NCBI RefSeq assembly: GCF_014522305.1
Contig: NZ_CP041982.1
Span: 315,001 to 379,000 of the forward strand
Origin: Lactobacillus sp. PV034
GTDB lineage: Bacteria > Bacillota > Bacilli > Lactobacillales > Lactobacillaceae
Direction of reading: 5' to 3'
Length of the DNA stretch: 64,000 bases
The translations under genes were made by a program, and so were the position numbers. Below the pieces are notes generated by a model. The model did not search any database. It was not told the DNA's origin and saw only the letters and a list, made by a program, of their open reading frames with translations. Shown here piece by piece: positions 16,157-24,469 of this stretch. Numbering within the stretch: the first letter of the stretch is position 1; the number at the start of each line of letters is the position of its first letter.

Positions 16157-17779
16157 GTGATCACAGTTTCTGACTTAAGTTTAAATCTGGCAGGACGAAC
16201 TTTATATGATGATGTAAACCTAAAATTCACACCCGGTAATTGTTACGGTATCATTGGAGCCAATGGAGCAGGAAAGTCGACTTTCTTAAAATTATTAGAA
16301 GGTAAATTAGAACCAACTACTGGGAATATTAGTATTGGTTCTAATGAAAGAATGTCTAGTTTAAATCAGGACCACTTTGCTTTTGAAGATTTCACTGTCC
16401 TGGAAACCGTAATTCAAGGCCACAAAGAGCTTTATGATGTAATGCAGGAAAAGGATGCCCTTTATGCTAAACCTGATTTTGGTGATGAAGATGGGGTAAA
16501 AGCAGCTGAACTTGAAAGTAAATTTGCTGAATTAGATGGTTGGAATGCAGAGGCTGATGCATCCAAATTATTACAGTCATTGGGAATCCCTGAATCTAAA
16601 CATCAAGTTTTAATGAGTGAATTATCAGAAGCTGAGAAAGTTAAGGTCCTTTTAGCTCAGGCTTTATTTGGCAATCCTGATATTTTACTTTTGGACGAAC
16701 CAACAAATGGTTTGGATGTTCATACAATAGATTGGTTAGAAAACTTTTTAGCTGATTATCCAAATATTGTTTTAGTGGTTTCTCACGATCGTCACTTTTT
16801 GAATCAAGTATGTACCCAAATGTGTGATGTTGATAAAGGAAAAATTCAACTTTATGTAGGGAATTATGATTTTTGGTATGAATCTAGTAAGTTAGCCAAT
16901 GAACTAGCTGCTAACCAGAATGCTAAAAAAGAAGAAAAGATTAAAGAACTACAAGAATTTATTGCACGTTTTTCAGCTAATGCTTCAAAATCTAAGCAAG
17001 CAACTTCACGTAAAAAGCAATTAGATAAAATCACACTAGATGATATTAAACCTTCATTACGTAAATATCCTTATGTGAAGTTTGAAATGCATCGTGATCT
17101 AGGTAACGATTTACTCAAAGTAGAAAATGTTTCTTATACTGTTGATGGTGAAAAATTATTAGATAATGTTTCTTTTACGATTAACTCTGGTGATAAAGTA
17201 GCATTCTTATCAAAAGATACTAGAGCTACTACAGCATTATTAAATATTATTGCAGGTAAATTAAAACCAGATAGTGGAAGTGTAACCTGGGGTCAAACCA
17301 CGGCGTTTAATTACATGTCACGTGATTTAAATGCTAACTTTAACAATGATAAGTTAACTATTTTAGACTGGTTACGTCAATATGCAACTAAAGAACAAGA
17401 TGATAATACCTTTTTACGTGGCTTTTTAGGAAGAATGCTCTTTAGTGGTGATGAAATTGAAAAGCAGATCAAAGTACTTTCTGGTGGAGAAAAAGTTCGT
17501 TGTCAATTATCACGGATGATGTTAGAACCAGCTAATGTCTTAATTATGGACGATCCTACAAATCACTTAGATTTGGAATCTATTACTTCACTAAATAATG
17601 CTTTAACTGATTATCAAGGATCTATTCTTTTTACCTCCCATGATCACGAATTTATCCAAACTATTGCCAACCATATTATTGAAGTTGGACCAAAGGGAAT
17701 TGTAAGTCGACCAGATATGACTTATGATGAATTTTTAGAGCGTCCAGAAGTACAAGAAAAAGTAAGTGCAATTTATTAA
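16157..17779 (+). CDS. ABC-F family ATPase (YkpA/YbiT type)
   Basis: This 540-residue protein with two nucleotide-binding domains and no membrane segment belongs to the ABC-F group, which acts on ribosomes. NBD1 has an intact Walker A (GANGAGKST, about 34-42) and Walker B (LLLDEPTNGLD, about 177-187), but its signature is LSEAEK rather than LSGGE. The charged linker (about 250-300) joins NBD2, whose P-loop position reads LSKDTRATT (351-359) without the GK-S/T lysine, while its signature LSGGEKVR and Walker B-like MDDPTNHLD are present. The two sites are thus complementary half-degenerate. It starts with GTG 9 nt after AAAGGATG. The YkpA/YbiT assignment is by length and layout. Confidence 0.87.
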   Translation: MITVSDLSLNLAGRTLYDDVNLKFTPGNCYGIIGANGAGKSTFLKLLEGKLEPTTGNISIGSNERMSSLNQDHFAFEDFTVLETVIQGHKELYDVMQEKDALYAKPDFGDEDGVKAAELESKFAELDGWNAEADASKLLQSLGIPESKHQVLMSELSEAEKVKVLLAQALFGNPDILLLDEPTNGLDVHTIDWLENFLADYPNIVLVVSHDRHFLNQVCTQMCDVDKGKIQLYVGNYDFWYESSKLANELAANQNAKKEEKIKELQEFIARFSANASKSKQATSRKKQLDKITLDDIKPSLRKYPYVKFEMHRDLGNDLLKVENVSYTVDGEKLLDNVSFTINSGDKVAFLSKDTRATTALLNIIAGKLKPDSGSVTWGQTTAFNYMSRDLNANFNNDKLTILDWLRQYATKEQDDNTFLRGFLGRMLFSGDEIEKQIKVLSGGEKVRCQLSRMMLEPANVLIMDDPTNHLDLESITSLNNALTDYQGSILFTSHDHEFIQTIANHIIEVGPKGIVSRPDMTYDEFLERPEVQEKVSAIY

Positions 17780-17784
17780 TGAAT

Positions 17785-17828
17785 AAACTGATATACTGCG
17801 TTATGAACGTAGATATATCGGTTTTTTT
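17785..17828 (+). terminator. Intrinsic terminator
   Basis: AAACTGATATACTGCG pairs imperfectly with CGTAGATATATCGGTTT, loop 7 nt, followed by a T-run. Confidence 0.82.
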
Positions 17829-17952
17829 GTTAGATATTACTTTTTAGAATAATATGTGTTAATTGGCTTAAATCTCTTAATATATGAAGTTGTTTGTAGT
17901 AAAATTGAGGCAGTTGTTAATATTACTTTTAATGTAATTAAAGGAGAAAAAC

Positions 17953-18930
17953 ATGTGTACTGGAATTTTATATAATTCAAATAATCATTACTTTGGTCGT
18001 AATTTAGATTTAGAAATTACTTTTGGTCAAGAAGTGACTGTTACTCCAAGAAATTATGAATTTAAGTTTCGTGAAGTACCAGCAATGAAATCTCATTTAG
18101 CTATTATTGGGATGGCAATGGTTGCTGATAACTATCCTTTATACTTTGATGGAGCAAACGAAGCTGGTCTTGGTATGGCAGGATTGGCTTATGCAGGAAA
18201 TGCAACTTATAATCCTTCTAATCCCGAAATGACTAATGTAGCTTCATTTGAATTTATTCCGTATATTTTAGGCCAAGCTAAAACTGTAGCTGAAGCTAAA
18301 GAATTAATGAAGAATCTTAATATTACTAATGAAGCATTCTCAAAAGAAACCCAACCCTCACCATTACACTGGATCTTAGGTGATAAAACTGGTGCCAGCA
18401 TTACAGTTGAACCAGATGCTGATGGTCTACATGTCTACGATAATCCAACTCACACTTTAACTAATAATCCATCATACCCACAACAATTGCTTAACTTAGG
18501 AAATTATGCTGGAATTACACCTGGTGAACCTAAGAACACTTTACTTCCAGATGTCGATATTAATTACTACAGTCGTTCACTTGGAACTCATAACTTGCCT
18601 GGTGGAATGGACTCAGAAGGTCGTTTTGTTAAGGTTTCTTTTGCTTTACAACATGCTCCAAAAGGTAAGACAGAAGATGAAAACGTTACTAATTATTTCC
18701 ACGTACTCGGCTCTGTAGCCCAACCTAAGGGATTAGATGAAGTTGCGCCAAATAGCTTTGAATATACGATTTATTCAGATTGCATGAATTTGGAAAATGG
18801 TATGTATTACTACACAACATATGACAATAATCAAATTTCTGCGGTAGATATGCATAAAGAAGATTTGGATGGTAATGAATTAACTTCATATGCTACTAAG
18901 AATTCTCAAAGTATTAATTGCCAAAATTAA
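17953..18930 (+). CDS. Choloylglycine hydrolase family enzyme (bile salt hydrolase or penicillin V acylase)
   Basis: The 325-residue N-terminal-nucleophile hydrolase of the Cys-Ntn choloylglycine family would expose Cys2 as nucleophile after removal of Met1. Compared with the six active-site residues of Lactobacillus bile salt hydrolases, C2, R16, D19, N171 and R224 are present. The position of Asn79 (usually GLNF) is Ala79 (GLAY). It has no signal peptide, so it is cytoplasmic. Family members cleave the amide bond of glyco- or tauro-conjugated bile acids or of penicillin V and similar N-acyl amines. The Asn79 change makes a plain bile-salt-hydrolase call uncertain. AAAGGAG ribosome binding site; monocistronic. 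Confidence 0.85.
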   Translation: MCTGILYNSNNHYFGRNLDLEITFGQEVTVTPRNYEFKFREVPAMKSHLAIIGMAMVADNYPLYFDGANEAGLGMAGLAYAGNATYNPSNPEMTNVASFEFIPYILGQAKTVAEAKELMKNLNITNEAFSKETQPSPLHWILGDKTGASITVEPDADGLHVYDNPTHTLTNNPSYPQQLLNLGNYAGITPGEPKNTLLPDVDINYYSRSLGTHNLPGGMDSEGRFVKVSFALQHAPKGKTEDENVTNYFHVLGSVAQPKGLDEVAPNSFEYTIYSDCMNLENGMYYYTTYDNNQISAVDMHKEDLDGNELTSYATKNSQSINCQN

Positions 18931-19096
18931 ATAACGGATAAATAATAAATAAAGAAATCGGAACAAATACTTTTTGTTATAAAAATATTGTGAAAGGCTA
19001 TTATAATGAGGCTGAGAAGTGATTTGATTTAGTGAAAGGGTTATTTTTAAATAAAAAAACTATTTTAAAATAACTTCTTGTGTGCTATAATCAGAT

Positions 19097-19176
19097 TGTC
19101 GAAGGCGGAACAGTCCTCGATATCTTCTCAACAACATGTTTTTCTCAACAATTTCGGAGTAATCCGATTTTTTTTT
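19097..19176 (+). ncRNA. Candidate small RNA with own promoter and terminator
   Basis: An extended -10 box (TGCTATAAT, 19083-19091) precedes an ~80-nt region with no reading frame. It has a 5' hairpin (TCGAAGG ... CCTCGA), two copies of TTCTCAACAA (19125-19134 and 19142-19151), and a terminator stem TCGGA-GTAA-TCCGA followed by nine T. An AT-rich imperfect inverted repeat (about 19039-19064) just upstream may end read-through from the previous gene. I do not recognise a known RNA family. It is distinct from the T-box leader that follows. Confidence 0.45.
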
Positions 19177-19261
19177 GCTCTAAATTATATATTATGAGAT
19201 TATTCTAAAAATATTTTAAAAAAGTCTTGACGAATTAACTAAGTAATTTTATTATGTTTTT

Positions 19262-19548
19262 AACAATTAAATTTAAACATTTCTTCAGCAGAGTAGAAGT
19301 ACAATTTACTTTTAGAGAATCTATGGTTGGTGAAAATAGATAGAAATTTACTTTGAACATGGGCTGAGTTAGTGATGGCAGAGGTGAATTTTTTAGCCTT
19401 TGACGGGGTTGCGCTCGTTAACAAAGCAAAGTAATTCTAATCAATGTAGTATTGGAGCTACTTACCAAGATTATTTATGTGAGTAAATAATGAATAAAGG
19501 TGGTAACACGAAGCACTCGTCCTTTAATTAGGATGAGTGCTTTTTTTA
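19262..19548 (+). promoter_or_regulatory. T-box riboswitch, methionine type
   Basis: The leader of the metQNI operon contains a stem I with AGAGAAT...GGTTGGTGA distal-loop features and a specifier loop GAACATGGGC (ATG, Met, at 19359-19361). The T-box sequence AAAGGTGGTAACACG lies at 19496-19510. The terminator GCACTCGTCC/GGATGAGTGC with a T-run is at 19513-19548. Uncharged tRNA-Met would favour the antiterminator and switch on methionine uptake. Confidence 0.9.
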
Positions 19549-19577
19549 TTTTATAAATTCTTTAGGAGGAAAGTAAA

Positions 19578-20438
19578 TTGCATAAGAAAAGAGTCAGAAA
19601 TCGTATTATTTGGTCAATAGTTGGAGTTTTAATTTTAATCGCAGGCTGGTTCAGTTTTGTACCTAATCCACTTGGTAAACAACAAGCTCAGTCTAAGACT
19701 GTTACAGTCGGAGTTGTGGGCTTATCTAAGCAAGATGAAATTATTTGGAAGAGTGTTCAACAAACTGCTAAGAAAAAATATGGGCTTACGATTAAGTTAA
19801 AGAATTTTTCAGATTATACTCAACCTAATAAAGCTCTAGCTAATGGTGATATTGATTTAAATTCTTTCCAACATTATGCATTCTTAGACGCTTGGAACGA
19901 AGCTAATCATGGTACCTTAACTCCAATTGGTAGAACGTATATTGCTCCAATTAGAATTTATTCAAAGAAGTACAAGAGTATTAAGGATTTACCAGATGGT
20001 GCAACAATTGCTGTTCCAAATGATGCAACTAATGAATCACGTGCCCTTTATGTATTAAAGAATGCTGGCTTAATAAAATTAAAGAAAAATGTTAAGTTAG
20101 CAACTATTGCGTCTATAACAAGTAATCCTAAGCATTTAAAGATTAAAGAAGTATCAGCTGAACAGACAGCGCGAGTAATTGATGATGTTGATGCAAGTAT
20201 TATTAATAATACTTATGTTCAAGCAGCTCACTTAGGTGATAAAGAAACAATTTATATTGAACCATTAAATAAAGATTCAGAAAAATGGATTAATGTAATT
20301 GTTGCTCGTAAAGATGATAAGAATAATATAATTTATCGTGAAGTTATTAAATCCTTCCAAACAGAAAAAACTAAAAAATTAATCCAAAAACTTTATGGAA
20401 AAACACAATTACCAGCTTGGGGTATTGAATTGAAATAG
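19578..20438 (+). CDS. metQ: Methionine ABC transporter, substrate-binding protein (NlpA/MetQ family)
   Basis: The 286-residue NlpA-family binding protein is the extracellular receptor of the MetNIQ importer for methionine. Family features include the start of the mature domain ([19 protein letters not shown]), [17 protein letters not shown] and [18 protein letters not shown]. It starts at TTG, 7 nt after AGGAGGA. The N-terminus has an uncleaved-looking hydrophobic segment (about residues 10-26) but no lipobox cysteine, so it should be held by this anchor rather than as a lipoprotein. It is first in a three-gene operon behind a Met T-box, which supports the substrate. Confidence 0.9.
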   Translation: MHKKRVRNRIIWSIVGVLILIAGWFSFVPNPLGKQQAQSKTVTVGVVGLSKQDEIIWKSVQQTAKKKYGLTIKLKNFSDYTQPNKALANGDIDLNSFQHYAFLDAWNEANHGTLTPIGRTYIAPIRIYSKKYKSIKDLPDGATIAVPNDATNESRALYVLKNAGLIKLKKNVKLATIASITSNPKHLKIKEVSAEQTARVIDDVDASIINNTYVQAAHLGDKETIYIEPLNKDSEKWINVIVARKDDKNNIIYREVIKSFQTEKTKKLIQKLYGKTQLPAWGIELK

Positions 20439-20449
20439 GAGAATTGCGG

Positions 20450-21499
20450 ATGAGTATACAAATTGATTTACGAAATATAGATGTTGAATTTAATGGTAAA
20501 AAAGCAGTTAATAATGTTGATCTCCAGGTAGAAAAGGGAGATATTTATGGAATTATCGGCTTTTCCGGTGCAGGTAAATCTACCTTAGTTAGAACGATTA
20601 ATTTATTACAAGAACCAAGTAATGGTACAGTCACAGTTAATGGAACAAAATTATTTGGTAACCATCAACAAGCTGTTTCTAATCGCAAGCTTCAAGATGA
20701 ACGTAAGAAAATAGGAATGATTTTCCAGCATTTCAACCTGTTAAATGAAGCTACTGTAATTGAAAATGTTGCCTTTGCTCTTAAGCATGCAAATTTGAAA
20801 GATGATGAATTAGAAAAAAGAGCTTTACATTTATTAGATCTAGTAGGGTTAAAAGAACATGCAAATTCTTATCCAGCTCAACTCTCTGGTGGTCAACAAC
20901 AACGTGTAGCTATTGCAAGAGCCTTAGCCAATGAGCCCGATATTTTAATTTCAGATGAAGCAACAAGTGCCCTTGATCCAAAAACAACGAATCAAATTCT
21001 AGATTTACTTTATAAGTTAAATAAAGAGTTGAAATTAACTGTAGTTCTGATTACCCATGAAATGGATGCGGTTAAGCGGGTAGCAAATAAAATTGCAATT
21101 ATGGAAAATGGAAAAATAGTTGAAAAAGGTAACTTAAAGGATATTTACTTACGTCCAAAACAAACATTAACTAAGCAATTTGTAGGTGGAGCACTTGAAG
21201 TTCAACATATTTTAAATACTTACAATTTTGAGCAAGTTAATGATAATGAAGTTTTATACCAACTAGTTTATAAGATTAATGATGTTACAAAAACAATTGT
21301 GGCTGATTTAGATGAAGCTTTAGCTACTAAAACTAGTATTTTATATGGAAATGTTGAAGTTTTGGGTGGCGAAGCCGTTGGTACTTTGGCGGTTTTACTT
21401 AATTTAAATCAAGAAAAACAAAAAGAAGCAATTCAGTATTTAGAAGATAAGGGAATAGTTGTGACCAAGCTTGATAAAGGAGTGATAACTAATGATTAA
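20450..21499 (+). CDS. metN: Methionine ABC transporter ATP-binding protein
   Basis: The ATPase energises methionine import together with MetI and MetQ. Walker [10 protein letters not shown] (about 37-45), the Q-loop in IFQHFNLL, signature LSGGQQQR and Walker [13 protein letters not shown] are all intact. The extra ~90 residues at the C-terminus after about 250 correspond to the NIL domain, which in MetN gives substrate trans-inhibition by cytoplasmic methionine. A TTG at 20444 is in frame, but AGGAG sits 8 nt before the ATG at 20450, giving 349 residues. It overlaps metI by 8 nt. Confidence 0.93.
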   Translation: MSIQIDLRNIDVEFNGKKAVNNVDLQVEKGDIYGIIGFSGAGKSTLVRTINLLQEPSNGTVTVNGTKLFGNHQQAVSNRKLQDERKKIGMIFQHFNLLNEATVIENVAFALKHANLKDDELEKRALHLLDLVGLKEHANSYPAQLSGGQQQRVAIARALANEPDILISDEATSALDPKTTNQILDLLYKLNKELKLTVVLITHEMDAVKRVANKIAIMENGKIVEKGNLKDIYLRPKQTLTKQFVGGALEVQHILNTYNFEQVNDNEVLYQLVYKINDVTKTIVADLDEALATKTSILYGNVEVLGGEAVGTLAVLLNLNQEKQKEAIQYLEDKGIVVTKLDKGVITND

Positions 21500-22193
21500 T
21501 TTCTTTGATAAATATTTTCCTAATGTAGTAGCCCTTGGCTGGGGTGGAGATGCAGGTTGGGGTACCTCAATTTTTCAAACACTTTTTATGACCTTTTGGT
21601 CAGCAATCTTTGGCGGGATTTTAGGCTTGATTTTTGGATTACTTTTGATTCTGACCAAGCCCGAAGGAATTTTAGCAAATAAGGTGGCATATAATATTGT
21701 TGATAAAATAGTTTCTCTTTTTAGAGCCGTGCCATTCATTATCTTATTAGCCTTTGTTGCTCCATTAACTCAAGCAATTGTTGGTACCCAAATCGGAATG
21801 AAGGCAGCCTTGGTGCCATTAACTTTAGGTGTATTTCCATTTTTTGCTCGTCAAGTACAAGTTGCACTTGAAAGTGTTGATACTGGTAAAGTAGAAGCAG
21901 CGCAAGCTTTAGGGGCCTCAGTATCTGATATTATTTTTGATGTTTATCTCAAAGAAAGTAGATCTGAATTAGCACGTGTTTCAACTGTTACTTTAATTAG
22001 TTTGATTGGCTTAACTGCAATGGCTGGTGCTGTAGGTGCTGGTGGGTTGGGTAATACTGCGATTGCCTATGGTTATAATAGATTTGATAACGACGTAACT
22101 TTGGTTGCTACCGTTTTGGTCTTAATCTTAGTTTTGATTGTTCAAGTAGTTGGCGATTATGTTGCGAAAAAGCTAAACCACCAAGAACGTTAA
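21492..22193 (+). CDS. metI: Methionine ABC transporter permease
   Basis: The 233-residue permease has five to six membrane segments and the MetI/BPD_transp_1 region. The coupling-helix stretch [23 protein letters not shown] (about 135-157) and the following [21 protein letters not shown] are characteristic of methionine permeases. The start overlaps the end of metN by 8 nt, implying translational coupling. It is the last gene of the T-box-controlled metQNI operon. Confidence 0.93.
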   Translation: MINFFDKYFPNVVALGWGGDAGWGTSIFQTLFMTFWSAIFGGILGLIFGLLLILTKPEGILANKVAYNIVDKIVSLFRAVPFIILLAFVAPLTQAIVGTQIGMKAALVPLTLGVFPFFARQVQVALESVDTGKVEAAQALGASVSDIIFDVYLKESRSELARVSTVTLISLIGLTAMAGAVGAGGLGNTAIAYGYNRFDNDVTLVATVLVLILVLIVQVVGDYVAKKLNHQER

Positions 22194-22196
22194 GCA

Positions 22197-22226
22197 AAAA
22201 GGGAGGCTCAGAGAGCCTTCTTTTAA
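22197..22226 (+). terminator. Weak intrinsic terminator after metI
   Basis: GGGAGGCTC-AGA-GAGCCTTCT forms a short stem with a 3-nt loop, followed by TTT. Confidence 0.6.
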
Positions 22227-22264
22227 TTTGTAAATAAATAACATTTGTTGTATTTCATGAATAA

Positions 22265-22316
22265 AAGAGTTAATCTAATACTTGAGTTTAAAGAGTTAAT
22301 CTAATACTTGAGTTTA
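22265..22316 (+). repeat. Perfect 26-bp tandem duplication
   Basis: The 26-bp unit beginning AAGAGTTAATCTAATACTTG occurs twice head to tail without a mismatch (22265-22290 and 22291-22316), 29 bp before the start of the next gene, in its probable promoter region. Confidence 0.95.
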
Positions 22317-22345
22317 AAATGAAGTGAAAAGGTTGAATAAATAAA

Positions 22346-22930
22346 ATGAAAACTAGTCTGCAAAAGAGAATAATTACGATAACTGCTGTATGTGGCTTAA
22401 CTTTCATGACCAACGATACAAGTTTGGTTATGGCAGAAAATATCACCTCAGAAAATGCTGATTATCCTCCTTTAACTAAGGCAGAAGATTCTCCTGATAA
22501 TGATTTTGAAGCTGGTGGAGATCAAGAAAATAAGCAGCAATCTCAAACTGTGGCTGCTCCAGTTCAAAATCAAAAGGCAAAGTCAGTTAATCACTCTAAT
22601 TTTCATCAAAATACGCCTGATGTTTATTCACAAACCTCACCAAATTACTCGCAACAAACAAAGTCTGTTCCTCAAACAAGGACTAGTTTAAGTCAAGATA
22701 ATAGCTCAACAACGGTTAAACCTCATGCTGAAAAAGTAACTAAGAAAAGTAAAAAAACTGCTGTTAAACATCAAAATAAAAAGCAGACCTCTTTAACCAA
22801 AAAGCAAAAGAAGAATAAATCTAAGAAAGAGGTTCGAAAACAACGTGATCAATTAAGAGGTGCTTTATATGGTTCAATTGGATTTGTCATTGTAGCCGTA
22901 ATTGTTTGGTTTTATAAAAGGAAAGCATAG
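22346..22930 (+). CDS. Surface-exposed, membrane-anchored low-complexity protein
   Basis: The 194-residue protein has a signal peptide (about residues 1-30, ending LVMAEN). A long Gln/Asn/Ser/Thr-rich and then strongly Lys-rich disordered region (about 31-168) follows. The C-terminus is a single membrane helix (about 172-188) and a short basic tail (FYKRKA), without an LPXTG motif. The topology is thus outside-facing disordered stalk with a C-terminal anchor. I do not recognise the family. The cationic stalk could bind wall polymers; this is inference. The start has only a weak AAAAGG ribosome binding site and a tandem 26-bp duplication just upstream. Confidence 0.68.
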   Translation: MKTSLQKRIITITAVCGLTFMTNDTSLVMAENITSENADYPPLTKAEDSPDNDFEAGGDQENKQQSQTVAAPVQNQKAKSVNHSNFHQNTPDVYSQTSPNYSQQTKSVPQTRTSLSQDNSSTTVKPHAEKVTKKSKKTAVKHQNKKQTSLTKKQKKNKSKKEVRKQRDQLRGALYGSIGFVIVAVIVWFYKRKA

Positions 22931-22948
22931 TTAAATATAATTAGTAAG

Positions 22949-22979
22949 CTTATATGAAATTTTCATATAAGTTTTTTTC
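22949..22979 (+). terminator. Intrinsic terminator
   Basis: An 11-bp stem (CTTATATGAAA with TTTCATATAAG) is followed by seven T. Confidence 0.82.
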
Positions 22980-23047
22980 TTAAAAAATTTAATCTTTATA
23001 TCTAATGAATTATAATTAGGTTAGCAATAAAAATGGAGGTAATTATC

Positions 23048-24454
23048 ATGACTGAAAAAGAATTTCGTACTGAAAGTGATACCTTAGGTCCTGTTAAAAT
23101 TCCAGCTGATGCTTTATGGGGACCACAAACTCAAAGAAGTCAAAATAATTTCCCTACTGGGCCACGTATTCCAGTTGGTATTATTCGTGCCTTGTTAAAT
23201 ATTAAGGCTGCAGCCGCTAAAGCAAATATGGCTGCTGAAAAAGAAAGTACCGAAAAGGGTAATGCAATTATTGAAGCAATTAGTCAATTATTAGCGATGC
23301 CCAATGAAAAGTTACATACTTACTTTCCATTACATGTTTATCAGACAGGTTCTGGTACACAAACTAATATGAATGTTAATGAAGTAGTAGCAAATTTGGC
23401 CAATAAGAATCATCCGGGATTAAATGTTTTGCCTAATGATGATGTAAATATGGGACAATCTTCCAATGATACTTTCCCTACAGCAATGAATTTAGTAGCG
23501 GTTGAAGCTGTAGATAATTTGGAACAAGCAGTTAAACACTTAATTGATGAATTAATTGTTAAGCAAGACCAATATTGGACTACAGTAAAAGTAGGACGGA
23601 CACATTTGCAAGATGCAGTACCATTAACTTTTGGTCAAGAAATATCTGGCTATATTTCTGCCCTAAATCATGATTTATCTTATCTTAAGGAATTAAAACC
23701 AACATTATATGAATTACCTATTGGTGGAACTGCCGTAGGTACTGGACTTAACGCTGCAGATGGTATGGCAGAAAAAATTGCCGAAATCTTATCTAAAGAA
23801 TACGACCATGACTTTAGAGTAGATACTAATAAATTCTTTGGATTGGCTAACCATTCAGGACTTGACGTAGTTCATGGCGCAATTAAAACTTTGGCTGCAG
23901 ATGCATTTAAGATTGCTCAAGATATTCGCTTCTTAGGTTCGGGTCCTAGAGCTGGATTAGGTGAACTTAATTTACCAGCTAATGAACCGGGTTCATCAAT
24001 CATGCCTGGAAAAGTTAACCCTACTCAAGCTGAAGCAGTAACTATGGCTGCAACTAGAGTATTTGGTAATGACACGACAATTACTATGGCTGCTTCACAA
24101 GGAAACTTTGAAATGAATGTCTTCAAGCCAGTTATGATTGAAGCATTTCTTGAATCAGCTGATATTTTAGCTGGAACTTTGACTAAGTTTGCTGATTTAA
24201 TGATTCATGGCATGACTGTTAATAAAGAAAGAATGCAAGCTGATGTCGATAATTCATTAATGACTGTTACTGCACTTTCTCCTCATATTGGTTATCACGC
24301 TGCTGCCAAAATCGCGCAAGATGCTGCAGCTAACAATACAACCTTGAAAGAAGCCGCAATTAAGAGTGGGAAAGTGACGGAGGCTGAGTACAATGAATGG
24401 ATGAAGCCTTTGGAAATGACTAACGCTTTACACCAAAAACCAATTGATGATTAA
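23048..24454 (+). CDS. fumC: Fumarate hydratase, class II
   Basis: The 468-residue enzyme interconverts malate and fumarate. The aspartase/fumarase superfamily signature GSSIMPGKVNPTQAEA carries the catalytic serine loop, and THLQDAVPLTFGQE and TGSGTQTNMNVNEV are the other two conserved regions. The ATG at 23048 lies 8 nt after GGAGG; an in-frame ATG at 23033 precedes that site and is rejected. It is followed after 15 nt by fumarate reductase. The pair would convert malate to succinate as an electron sink in an organism without a full TCA cycle. Confidence 0.95.
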   Translation: MTEKEFRTESDTLGPVKIPADALWGPQTQRSQNNFPTGPRIPVGIIRALLNIKAAAAKANMAAEKESTEKGNAIIEAISQLLAMPNEKLHTYFPLHVYQTGSGTQTNMNVNEVVANLANKNHPGLNVLPNDDVNMGQSSNDTFPTAMNLVAVEAVDNLEQAVKHLIDELIVKQDQYWTTVKVGRTHLQDAVPLTFGQEISGYISALNHDLSYLKELKPTLYELPIGGTAVGTGLNAADGMAEKIAEILSKEYDHDFRVDTNKFFGLANHSGLDVVHGAIKTLAADAFKIAQDIRFLGSGPRAGLGELNLPANEPGSSIMPGKVNPTQAEAVTMAATRVFGNDTTITMAASQGNFEMNVFKPVMIEAFLESADILAGTLTKFADLMIHGMTVNKERMQADVDNSLMTVTALSPHIGYHAAAKIAQDAAANNTTLKEAAIKSGKVTEAEYNEWMKPLEMTNALHQKPIDD

Positions 24455-24469
24455 TTTAGAAGTGAGAAT

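Noticed and set aside
22265..22316. Tandem repeat considered as a CRISPR remnant
   Set aside because: The two units are directly adjacent with no spacer, and no cas gene is in the window. No CRISPR array was seen elsewhere.
23033..23047. Upstream ATG for fumC
   Set aside because: The GGAGG ribosome binding site lies after this ATG and is correctly spaced for the ATG at 23048.
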